Positions 17,808 to 24,966 of a stretch of DNA of 43,929 nt are shown here, one piece after another. The DNA lies in NCBI RefSeq assembly GCF_000612625.1, contig NZ_CCAS010000036.1, positions 1 to 43,929 of the forward strand. Direction: 5' to 3'. The position numbers were made by a program, and so were the translations under genes. Origin of the DNA: Neobacillus jeddahensis (GTDB lineage Bacteria; Bacillota; Bacilli; Bacillales; Cytobacillaceae). Within the stretch, counting starts at the first letter, position 1. Every line of letters starts with the position of its first letter. The notes beneath the pieces are model-generated. The model had not been told where the DNA came from. It saw nothing but the letters and a program-made list of their open reading frames with translations, and searched no databases.

Positions 17808-19079
17808 TCATTGGTTTCGATGTTTTATTTCATATTCCTCAAGCATAGAAATTCGATCAAGCATGGAAGGATGCGTATAACGGAAGAGCTTCACCAAATA
17901 AGGCGGATTCACTTGACTTAGACCAGAGCGGGTTAATTCCTGAAAAGAGGTAATTGCCGCCTCTGGGTTATTGGTCATTTCAATCGCATATTGATCAGCT
18001 CTTGTTTCCTGATAACGTGAAGCAAGGTTTGTAATCGGACTGGATGCAAATAGCAAGATTGAAAGGATCAGAAAAAATAATGGGAGGGAGCGAATATCTC
18101 CCACAGCCGCTACTTTTATTTCTTTTCCCCAACGTTTAATGGCCCAATTCATGATCCTATAGGTCAAATACAGTCCAAGAAGAGATAAAAGCAGGTAGCC
18201 GCCAATTCCGAAATAAATATGTTTCTCCACATAATGACACATTTCGTGAGCCATGATAAAGAGAATTTGCTGATCAGTTAATCTACTCAGCGTAGTATCC
18301 CAAAGTACAATTCTAGCATTTGCCCCGATACCAGTAACATAGGCGTTCATTGAATTGGTTTTGTCGGCCATATTCACTTCAAATACATGCTGAGCAGGGA
18401 TTTCAGCTTTTTCAGCAAGGGCTAAAATCTGCGTTTCTAATTCTTTGTTCTTTAAAGGATAAAAATCATTGTATAACGGGTCAATGACGACTGGCTGTAA
18501 GAACATCATAAATAGCGTAAATGGAATTGATAGCAGCCATCCATAGAGCCACCACCGTTTTTGACTTTTTTTCATCAACCAGTATAGTACCGGGACAATA
18601 ATCAACCACGTTCCATAATTAATCCAAAAATCAATCAACTCATCCTTCATCCATGAGGTGAAGGTTTGTGTGGAGATATGATAACTTTTAGATAGTGAGT
18701 AGCTGATATAGTTCAATGGAAATGTGGCTACAAATGCAAAAAAAGATAACCAGATTAAATAGATGGCAGTTTGCAGCAATTTGTACTTAGCAGAATGGTC
18801 TGCCCATCGTTTAAAGGCGTTTGAAAAGCCAAACAATAAAATGAGAAAATAGAAAAGCCATTCCAACGGAGTAGATAAGAAAAACAGTAGATTTCTGATT
18901 TTCGAATACTCCTCGCTCAAGCTTAATTCCCTTCCATTTAAAAAAGTAGCCGGATCTGCTTTAGATCCTTGATATTCAAATGGCAAGGACGAATCCGTCA
19001 AGTAAAATAAATACCAATAAATAAACAGTCCATAAAGACAAAAGGCCAAAACCGCATAGACCCCCATTTTTCTTACCAT
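17808..19079 (-). CDS. yhfN: M48 family (Ste24-like) membrane metalloprotease YhfN
   Basis: 423 aa. Several membrane segments in the N-terminal half (first at about residues 6-24, then 64-86, 97-120 and more), a zinc motif HEMCH (HExxH) near residue 278, and the third zinc ligand in ETRADQYA. This is the architecture of CAAX/Ste24-type zinc proteases, which cut membrane proteins or peptides. Substrate unknown. ATG 19079 has AAAGGAGG at 8 nt; an upstream in-frame extension of eight codons is rejected. Synteny (comK side, lcfB side) fits B. subtilis YhfN. Confidence 0.87.
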   Translation of the reverse strand: MVRKMGVYAVLAFCLYGLFIYWYLFYLTDSSLPFEYQGSKADPATFLNGRELSLSEEYSKIRNLLFFLSTPLEWLFYFLILLFGFSNAFKRWADHSAKYKLLQTAIYLIWLSFFAFVATFPLNYISYSLSKSYHISTQTFTSWMKDELIDFWINYGTWLIIVPVLYWLMKKSQKRWWLYGWLLSIPFTLFMMFLQPVVIDPLYNDFYPLKNKELETQILALAEKAEIPAQHVFEVNMADKTNSMNAYVTGIGANARIVLWDTTLSRLTDQQILFIMAHEMCHYVEKHIYFGIGGYLLLSLLGLYLTYRIMNWAIKRWGKEIKVAAVGDIRSLPLFFLILSILLFASSPITNLASRYQETRADQYAIEMTNNPEAAITSFQELTRSGLSQVNPPYLVKLFRYTHPSMLDRISMLEEYEIKHRNQ

Positions 19080-19157
19080 GATTCTGTCCTCCTTTATGTA
19101 CAACCTCTCTCTCTAAATAGTTTAGATAAAAATGGACATTTTAGAACTACTGAATTA

Positions 19158-19198
19158 AGAAAAGCGCAAGGCGCCTGGAGCTGGACAATTCTCGAAGT
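19158..19198. repeat. 41-bp dispersed repeat, copy 1
   Basis: AGAAAAGCGCAAGGCGCCTG and continuing to position 19198. It matches 20335-20375 at 39 of 41 positions in the same orientation. It resembles the GC-rich intergenic repeats that start AGAAAAGCGCAAG and are common in Bacillaceae. It lies downstream of azlD; copy 2 lies upstream of azlC. Confidence 0.8.
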
Positions 19199-19218
19199 CG
19201 ATTTATATCCTTATCTCT

Positions 19219-19246
19219 TAAGAAAAGCCAGAGAAAGGGCTGGCTT
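19219..19246 (-). terminator. Terminator of azlCD
   Basis: Minus-strand arms AAGCCAG and CTGGCTT (19240-19246 and 19225-19231), 8-nt loop, then TTCTTAAG. The first arm includes the azlD stop codon. Confidence 0.65.
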
Positions 19247-19553
19247 AAGAGAGATAGGAGTATAGGGCAAGGACCACGATAGAGCCTAGAACAACAGCGA
19301 TGACATTTGCCCCTAAAAAAGCGACAATAAAGGCAGCCGCTGCCCCTAGAACCCCATACCAAATATCATCCTCTTGAATGAAGATAATAGCGGGAAAAAT
19401 TAATGCACCAAGCGTAGCATAAGGGACATTTTTTAATACTCCTTGTATAAAAGGCGGTAGTTCTTTTCCTTTAAATAAGACAAATGGCAGCATGCGGGGA
19501 ATATATGTAACCAAACCCATGCCGATAATCATCCAAATGATTTCACTCTTCAT
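19245..19553 (-). CDS. azlD: Branched-chain amino-acid export subunit AzlD
   Basis: 102 aa, about four hydrophobic segments, AzlD family: small partner of AzlC in export of valine, leucine, isoleucine or related compounds (BrnE type). Signature GLVTYIPRMLPFVLF near the N-terminus. ATG 19553 has GAGGTGG 5 nt upstream; 12 extra upstream codons are rejected. It overlaps azlC by 11 bp. The B. subtilis homologue lies elsewhere (azlBCD), so the pair is out of place relative to that genome. Confidence 0.88.
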   Translation of the reverse strand: MKSEIIWMIIGMGLVTYIPRMLPFVLFKGKELPPFIQGVLKNVPYATLGALIFPAIIFIQEDDIWYGVLGAAAAFIVAFLGANVIAVVLGSIVVLALYSYLS

Positions 19554-20274
19554 TTCTGCCACCTCGCGGGCTCCGTTTGAACACTTCAACTAGTTCAATA
19601 ATGATAGCTGCTAATAATGTTGCTGTAACAATGGCCCATCCCTGCGCCATTATTTCGGCGATGGTAAAAATGATATTAAACATTGCCCCGAGTACCGCCA
19701 AAAAAATCACCTTTACGCTTTTTTTCATCGAAGGGACAAGGAGTCCAATAAACATGGCATATAGGGCAACACTCATGCTTTCCTGCAATGTTTGCGGTAA
19801 ACTAGCACCAATCAAGTGACCCACCCCTGAAAAAGCCACCCAGCTTGAGTAGGCTACCGAATTGAGACCCAACATAAATCCCGTTGAAATTGTTCCTTCC
19901 TTTGTAGCCGCAACTGAAAAGGTCTCGTCAGTAATCCCAAATGAGTAGAAGAGTTTATTTAGTAAATGATCCTCTTCACTTTTTTCGTTTAACGTGGTCG
20001 ACATCAAAAAATGTCTAATATTGACAATGAAGGTCGTCAAAATAATTTCATAAACACTTGTCCCATAAGCGATGAGACTTAAGGAAATATATTGTGATGC
20101 CCCAGCAAACACAACCAGACTCATGAATACCGTTTCATAAATGGACAAGCCGGAGGTTTTAGCAAGGAGACCAAATGTCAGGGCAATGGGAAAATAGCCG
20201 ACCCCAATGCTAACCCCCGCTTGAACTCCTTTTCTAAATTCAGATGACTCTCTTTCTAATGCTAAATCCGCCAT
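19543..20274 (-). CDS. azlC: Branched-chain amino-acid exporter AzlC
   Basis: About 243 aa, AzlC/BrnF family, about seven hydrophobic segments. Typical features: GVSIGVGYFPIALTFGLLA near the N-terminus and FAGASQYISLSL shortly after, then VNIRHFLMSTTLN. Exports branched-chain amino acids with AzlD. Start is uncertain: three in-frame ATGs (20301, 20280, 20274); AGGGGG is 6 nt from 20274 and GGAG 9 nt from 20280. No Lrp/AzlB regulator gene is adjacent. The azlCD pair is bracketed by two copies of a 41-bp repeat. Confidence 0.88.
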   Translation of the reverse strand: MADLALERESSEFRKGVQAGVSIGVGYFPIALTFGLLAKTSGLSIYETVFMSLVVFAGASQYISLSLIAYGTSVYEIILTTFIVNIRHFLMSTTLNEKSEEDHLLNKLFYSFGITDETFSVAATKEGTISTGFMLGLNSVAYSSWVAFSGVGHLIGASLPQTLQESMSVALYAMFIGLLVPSMKKSVKVIFLAVLGAMFNIIFTIAEIMAQGWAIVTATLLAAIIIELVEVFKRSPRGGRNEE

Positions 20275-20334
20275 CTCCATCCCCCTATTCTCCATGTTCA
20301 TATAAAGTTAAATTTTAGCAAATTTTCTGTAATT

Positions 20335-20375
20335 AGAAAAGCGCAAGGCGCCTAGAGCTGGACAATTCTCAAAGT
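20335..20375. repeat. 41-bp dispersed repeat, copy 2
   Basis: Same orientation as 19158-19198 with two substitutions (G/A at the 20th base and at the 37th). Lies about 60 bp upstream of azlC, between azlC and the terminator of the enoyl-CoA hydratase gene. Confidence 0.8.
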
Positions 20376-20436
20376 AAAAATTTTACTTATCTTTAAAACA
20401 AAAGAAAATGTGGCTTTCTAATCCTCGCTTTTTTCA

Positions 20437-20464
20437 CAAAAAAACACGGTGTCAGGCACCATGT
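20437..20464 (-). terminator. Terminator of the enoyl-CoA hydratase gene
   Basis: Minus-strand arms ACATGGTG and CACCGTGT (one mismatch), 5-nt loop, followed by TTTTTTT. Ten bases after the stop codon. Confidence 0.8.
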
Positions 20465-20474
20465 CTTTCTTCCA

Positions 20475-21251
20475 TTATTTCCCCTTAAAAACAGGTTTTC
20501 TTTTTTCGGCAAAAGCCTGTAAGGCTTCAATCCGGTCTTCAGTCGGCAGTGTCACTTCATAAGCTTTTCGTTCAATTTGAAGACCTGAGCTTAGCTCAGT
20601 ATTCATTCCATTCTTAATCGCAAATTTTGCCTGCTGAACTGCGATCGGGCCATTAGCAAGTAATTGCGCGCAAAGGGCACGACTTTCCTCTAATAAATCC
20701 AGGCGGGCCACAACTTTTGTTAAGAGGCCATAACCAAAGGCCTCTTCAGCTGTTAGTCGTCGAGCAGTTAAAACAAGCTCCATCGCTTTCGCTTGGCCAA
20801 TGAGTCTTGGTAGCCGCTGTGTGCCGCCTGCACCTGGAATGATGCCAAGACTTGTTTCTGTTAGGCCCATCAATGCTTCCTTTGCCGCTATGCGAAAATC
20901 ACATGCCAATGCCAGCTCGATACCGCCCCCAAAGGCAAAGCCGTTTATCGCTGCAATTGTTGGCTGTGGAAGCTGATCAATCGCATTAAAAACCTCATTT
21001 ATTTTAAATAAATTTCGTTTCACTTGCTCATCCGTTAAGTTTTTCCGTTCTTTTAAATCTGCACCGACGCTAAAGGACTTTTCTCCTGTACCGATGAATA
21101 TGACTGCCCTAACTTCTCGATCAATCCGAATTTCTTCCACCTTGCTTTGCAATTCTAGCAATGTCTCATAGTTAAAAGCATTAAGTGCTTTCTCTCGATT
21201 GATGGTCACGAGTGCTACGTGATGGTTAACCTCAAGTCTTATTTGTTCCAT
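20475..21251 (-). CDS. Enoyl-CoA hydratase/isomerase family protein
   Basis: 258 aa, standard crotonase size. Hydrates trans-2-enoyl-CoA in beta-oxidation or acts on a related CoA ester. The oxyanion-hole segment SVGADLKE and the GFAFGGGIELALACDFR block are intact. Both glutamates used by true hydratases appear to be present: one in GGGIEL and one in LTETSLGIIPGAGGTQRL. ATG 21251 follows GGGGTGGAG. It lies after lcfB on the same strand, consistent with fatty-acid degradation, though a terminator separates them. YngF, FadB-like or other crotonase roles cannot be separated from sequence alone. Confidence 0.85.
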   Translation of the reverse strand: MEQIRLEVNHHVALVTINREKALNAFNYETLLELQSKVEEIRIDREVRAVIFIGTGEKSFSVGADLKERKNLTDEQVKRNLFKINEVFNAIDQLPQPTIAAINGFAFGGGIELALACDFRIAAKEALMGLTETSLGIIPGAGGTQRLPRLIGQAKAMELVLTARRLTAEEAFGYGLLTKVVARLDLLEESRALCAQLLANGPIAVQQAKFAIKNGMNTELSSGLQIERKAYEVTLPTEDRIEALQAFAEKRKPVFKGK

Positions 21252-21277
21252 GATCTCCACCCCTTTAAGAATACATT

Positions 21278-21305
21278 CTAAAAAGGCAGGCGGAATGCCT
21301 GCCTT
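21278..21305 (-). terminator. Terminator between lcfB and the hydratase gene
   Basis: Arms AAGGCAGGC (21283-21291) and GCCTGCCTT (21297-21305), 5-nt loop, then TTT on the minus strand. Only about 30 bp remain before the hydratase start, so hydratase expression probably depends on read-through or on a promoter overlapping this hairpin. Confidence 0.75.
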
Positions 21306-21347
21306 ACATGTGAAATTTTTAAATGACTTTCAAACTTTCTGCCTGTC

Positions 21348-22910
21348 TTACCTACCAGCAGACTGAGTAACCTGTGATTTAAGGGCCCGCCTTAAAATTT
21401 TCCCTGTTGTATTTTTGGGCAACTCATCAATAAATTCCACCATTGTCGGAACTTTATATTTAGCCAGATGCTCTTGACAATATTCTCGGACTTGTTGTGC
21501 TGTTAGTTCTGGGTTTTTACTAACGACGTAGGCACTTACTGCCTCCCCTTGATTTGGATCCGGTATCCCAAGAACTGCTACTTCAACAACATCTGAGTGA
21601 TTATAAATGACTTCTTCCACTTCACGTGGGTATACATTATAGCCACCCACAATAATTAGATCCTTTTTACGGTCCACTATATAAAGGTACCCTTCTTCAT
21701 CCATTCTCGCCATATCACCGGTATGAAGCCACCCGTTACGAATTGCAGCAGCCGTTTCTTCCGGCATTTTATAATACCCCTTCATGACATTCGGTCCGCG
21801 AACAATTAATTCGCCTACTCCACCGACAGGCACTTCCTCACCAAGTTCATCGACCACTTTGTTCTCGACATGGAGAATCGATGTGCCAATAGATCCGGCC
21901 TTACGAGGTCGATCTAGTGGGTTAAAACTGGTTACAGGTGATGCCTCTGATAGCCCATATCCTTCCGATATCAGCACATTAAATGTCTTTTCAAAATTCT
22001 TTAATAAGGCTACAGGAAGTGAGGCCCCTCCCGATATGCATAGCCGTAATGATTTCAAGTGCTCTGGACTCCCATCCGGATATTGATAAAGAAAATTATA
22101 CATGGTCGGTACACCGGCAAACACGGTAGCCTGATAATGATTAATTAGCTCAAATACTCCCTTTGGACTAAATTTCGGTGCAATCAAGAGGGTAGCACCA
22201 TTTAATAAGGGGGCATTTAAGGCAACAGTTAAACAAAAAACATGAAACATAGGCAAGACAGTCACAACGCGATCTTGATCATTCATTTTTAAATAGTCGC
22301 CTACATCCTTAGCATTACTATATAAGTTCTTGTGAGTGAGCATCGCACCCTTTGGTTTACCAGTCGTTCCAGACGTATAGAGGATAATGGCAACATCATC
22401 GTCATTCAATAAAGGGCCCTGGAAGCTTCCCTCTCCTGAGGAAACGACACTTGTAAACGATTTCATTTTAGGATAAACAGTTAGCTTCTCTATTTCTGAT
22501 GGGACTAAACTATTCGGTTGTGTTTCACACATGATATAATGGTCTATTTTCGGCAGTAATGGATGCATTTTTTCAGCTACTGGCAGTGCTTGATCAAGTG
22601 CGATCACTGCCTTAACATCACCATTATTAAGGATATAGCCGATTTCATCTGCCGTGTAAATTGGATTAATGGGAATTACAGTTACCCCTAGCCGTAACGC
22701 TCCATATAAGCTGATGACGAAGTGCGGTGAGTTTCCAAGCAGTAAGGCAATATGATCACCTTGCTTAATACCCAATTTTTCAAGTCCTGAAGCAAACTTT
22801 GTAGTGGCCCCATCCAACTCTGCGTAGGTGCTTGCTTGTCCCATAAAATAATAGGCTGGCTTTTCCGCAAAGTTTTTTGCTGTTTCATGAAGCTCTGCTG
22901 AAAGATTCAT
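21348..22910 (-). CDS. lcfB: Long-chain acyl-CoA ligase LcfB
   Basis: 520 aa. Activates long-chain fatty acids to acyl-CoA with ATP. The AMP-binding P-loop [18 protein letters not shown] (about residues 177-194), the [12 protein letters not shown] motif, the [21 protein letters not shown] motif and the C-terminal lysine segment [11 protein letters not shown] are intact. It resembles B. subtilis LcfB (YhfL) throughout, and lplJ-yhfI are neighbours as there. GGGAGG lies 6 nt before the ATG. A FadR operator lies 18 bp upstream, so it should be repressed until long-chain acyl-CoA is present. Confidence 0.93.
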   Translation of the reverse strand: MNLSAELHETAKNFAEKPAYYFMGQASTYAELDGATTKFASGLEKLGIKQGDHIALLLGNSPHFVISLYGALRLGVTVIPINPIYTADEIGYILNNGDVKAVIALDQALPVAEKMHPLLPKIDHYIMCETQPNSLVPSEIEKLTVYPKMKSFTSVVSSGEGSFQGPLLNDDDVAIILYTSGTTGKPKGAMLTHKNLYSNAKDVGDYLKMNDQDRVVTVLPMFHVFCLTVALNAPLLNGATLLIAPKFSPKGVFELINHYQATVFAGVPTMYNFLYQYPDGSPEHLKSLRLCISGGASLPVALLKNFEKTFNVLISEGYGLSEASPVTSFNPLDRPRKAGSIGTSILHVENKVVDELGEEVPVGGVGELIVRGPNVMKGYYKMPEETAAAIRNGWLHTGDMARMDEEGYLYIVDRKKDLIIVGGYNVYPREVEEVIYNHSDVVEVAVLGIPDPNQGEAVSAYVVSKNPELTAQQVREYCQEHLAKYKVPTMVEFIDELPKNTTGKILRRALKSQVTQSAGR

Positions 22911-22927
22911 GGTTTACCTCCCTTTTG

Positions 22928-22945
22928 TGAATGAATACTCATTCA
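22928..22945. promoter_or_regulatory. FadR operator of lcfB
   Basis: TGAATGAATACTCATTCA, an 18-bp palindrome matching the B. subtilis FadR consensus TGAATGAMTANTCATTCA at every defined base. It lies just downstream of a TATACT -10 box (minus strand, 22958-22953), so it covers the likely transcription start and should block initiation. No good -35 was found. Confidence 0.88.
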
Positions 22946-22975
22946 CAAATTTAGTATAAATTTTCTAAATATATT

Positions 22976-23008
22976 ATATTGCTTGAATTTTAAGTATTCA
23001 AGCAATAT
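22976..23008. repeat. 33-bp inverted repeat upstream of lcfB
   Basis: Perfect 13-bp arms ATATTGCTTGAAT and ATTCAAGCAATAT around a 7-nt centre. It lacks a T-run on either strand, so it is not a standard terminator. It sits between the lplJ terminator and the lcfB promoter, about 18 bp beyond the -10 box. Possibly a second operator or an mRNA-independent DNA signal. Confidence 0.5.
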
Positions 23009-23021
23009 ATGAAAAAAAGGG

Positions 23022-23052
23022 AAATTAAAAGCGATGTCGAATTGACATCGCT
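23022..23052 (-). terminator. Terminator of yhfI-lplJ
   Basis: Perfect arms AGCGATGTC (23030-23038) and GACATCGCT (23044-23052), 5-nt loop; minus strand continues TTTTAATTTCCC. Located 11 bp after the lplJ stop. Confidence 0.8.
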
Positions 23053-23062
23053 ACATTCGCCT

Positions 23063-24049
23063 TTAATAAATTAAGTTGATAAATTCCTCTTTGGACACAT
23101 TTCCAAAGTAATATTTTGTATCCACTTCTAAAAGGGCCTCTTCAATTTTACTTTTTTCATAGCGAATACCGCTTAACTTTTTTTCAATCTCGCTTACATC
23201 GCCAACGCCGAAAAAGTCACCATATATTTTACAGTTCTCTAGCATCCCTTTATTTACTTCTAAACGGACATCAATCGATCCAACAGGAAATCTGTGTGAG
23301 TGCTGCAGATTGAACTTTGGAGATTTTCCATAGTTCCAATCCCAGTTTTGGTAACGCTCTTTTGAAAGTTGGTGAATCTTTTCCCAGTCCTCTTCGGATA
23401 GAACATATTCCTGGATTTCTTGTCCTTCAAAGATTGATGTTAAAATTAAGGAACGAAACGCTTGGATTGTTATTTTCTCTGTCAAAAACTCAGAAATATT
23501 AGCAACCCGACTCCGTACCGATTTAATGCCTTTCGATTCAATCTTGTCCTTTTTCACCTTCAAGGCTGAGACAACATGCTCCATTTCCGAGTCAAATAAA
23601 AGAGTACCATGGCTGAACATTCTCCCTCTAGTGGAGAATTGGGCATTACCAGAGATTTTCCTTCCTTCAACTTCCAGGTCGTTTCGGCCACTTAACTCAG
23701 CGTTAACTCCTAACTTTTTTAATGCCGTCACGACAGGTTCAGTGAACTTACGGAAATTATGAAAGCTTTCCCCATCATCTTTTGTAATAAAACTAAAATT
23801 TAAATTGCCAAGATCGTGATAAACCGCTCCTCCACCAGACAACCTCCGTACAACGTGAATCCCCTTACTCTCAACATACTCTGTATTGATTTCTTCAATC
23901 GTATTTTGATTTTTTCCAATGATGATCGATGGTTCATTTATGTAGAATAATAAATAACTTTCATTTATATCAAGATTCTTTAATGCATATTCTTCAATCG
24001 CCAGATTAATTTGAGGATCAGTGATGCCCTTATTATCAATAAATAACAT
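23063..24049 (-). CDS. lplJ: Lipoate-protein ligase LplJ
   Basis: 328 aa. Attaches free lipoate to E2/GcvH proteins through lipoyl-AMP. The ligase signature VVRRLSGGGAVYHD (about residues 68-81), the GRNDLEVEGRKISGNAQ segment and the ALKVKKDKIESKGIKSVRSRVANI block closely match B. subtilis LplJ. ATG 24049 (MLFIDNKGI) has GAAGGGG upstream; 16 extra upstream codons overlap yhfI and are not conserved. It begins 16 bp after yhfI and is probably co-transcribed with it. Confidence 0.93.
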   Translation of the reverse strand: MLFIDNKGITDPQINLAIEEYALKNLDINESYLLFYINEPSIIIGKNQNTIEEINTEYVESKGIHVVRRLSGGGAVYHDLGNLNFSFITKDDGESFHNFRKFTEPVVTALKKLGVNAELSGRNDLEVEGRKISGNAQFSTRGRMFSHGTLLFDSEMEHVVSALKVKKDKIESKGIKSVRSRVANISEFLTEKITIQAFRSLILTSIFEGQEIQEYVLSEEDWEKIHQLSKERYQNWDWNYGKSPKFNLQHSHRFPVGSIDVRLEVNKGMLENCKIYGDFFGVGDVSEIEKKLSGIRYEKSKIEEALLEVDTKYYFGNVSKEEFINLIY

Positions 24050-24065
24050 AATTTTCTGCCCCTTC

Positions 24066-24800
24066 TTATAGTGAAATAGATAGAAATTCGTTTGCAAGCT
24101 TTATTATACCAGTAAATTCTCCAGATGCTTCCGTAATTAGATCCACTTTGTTTCCGTAGTGCGGCAAGTGGGTGAGAATTAATTGTTTAACAGCTGCCCG
24201 TTCTGCTAATTGACCGGCATCAATGCTAGTCATATGCCCTGCTGATTGACCATTCTGATGTCCATAAAAATTACATTCACAAAGCAACACATCGGCATGG
24301 CGGCTGAACTCGATAAATTCTTCTTTAAAGGAGCTGTCAGCCGTATAGACCAAGACCTTACCAGCAGCCTCAAATCTCATCGCATAGCAAGGGACAGGGT
24401 GGTTGGTTTTTAAAAATGAAACCTGGAACGGTCCTAACTTCATTGTTATAGTTGGGTCGTAGGCGATCCCTTTTGTAATCTGTTTATAGGTTAATTTAGC
24501 AAATTCGTGTTGATCAAATTCATGAGCATATATCGGTAAGGTCGGCATATCGATACCTAGAAAGCCCTGAATGAGTCTTGCATGCTGTAGAACACCAATA
24601 TCGGCAATGTGGTCTGGATGATAGTGCGATACGATCACTGCATCCAATTGTTCAGGCTGAATGATGTTTTGCAGTTTGGACAAAACCCCACTTCCACAAT
24701 CTATTAATAAATGATATCCTTCGTGTTCAAGTATATATCCTGAACTGGCCTCATTCTGTTTTGGGTAACCACCCCAACAACCAATTACTGTTAATTTCAA
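24066..24800 (-). CDS. yhfI: Metallo-beta-lactamase fold hydrolase YhfI
   Basis: 244 aa, small MBL-fold hydrolase of the RNase Z/phosphodiesterase-like group. Zinc motif SHYHPDHIAD (HxHxDH), with further ligands in TNHPVP, TADSSF and LTHLPHYG. Likely hydrolyses a phosphodiester; the substrate is unknown. Start is TTG 24800 with GGAGGG 6 nt upstream; the MKLTVIGCWGGYP start fits the family. First gene of yhfI-lplJ, the same order as B. subtilis. Confidence 0.87.
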   Translation of the reverse strand: MKLTVIGCWGGYPKQNEASSGYILEHEGYHLLIDCGSGVLSKLQNIIQPEQLDAVIVSHYHPDHIADIGVLQHARLIQGFLGIDMPTLPIYAHEFDQHEFAKLTYKQITKGIAYDPTITMKLGPFQVSFLKTNHPVPCYAMRFEAAGKVLVYTADSSFKEEFIEFSRHADVLLCECNFYGHQNGQSAGHMTSIDAGQLAERAAVKQLILTHLPHYGNKVDLITEASGEFTGIIKLANEFLSISL

Positions 24801-24865
24801 CTGTATCCCTCCAAATCAAACGTCTACTTTTAATATACGCAAAAATGAACTGCATTTCATGTAAA

Positions 24866-24896
24866 AGAAAAATACCAGCCGAACACAGCCGGCTGG
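24866..24896 (-). terminator. Terminator of yhgE
   Basis: Minus-strand arms CCAGCCG and CGGCTGG, 8-nt loop, followed by TATTTTTC. Lies beyond the tandem repeats that follow the yhgE stop. Confidence 0.8.
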
Positions 24897-24903
24897 TTAG
24901 TAA

Positions 24904-24966
24904 TTATTCACTCAATAATTGTGTTTATTCACTCAATAATTGTGTTTATTCACTCAATAATTGTGT
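24904..24966. repeat. Three perfect 21-bp tandem repeats at the yhgE 3' end
   Basis: Units 24904-24924, 24925-24945 and 24946-24966 are identical. Read on the minus strand each unit is ACACAATTATTGAGTGAATA plus one leading A, i.e. six codons TQLLSE and the TAA stop. The first unit met by the ribosome (24966-24946) is the real end of yhgE; the other two are untranslated copies in the same frame after the stop. Confidence 0.95.
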
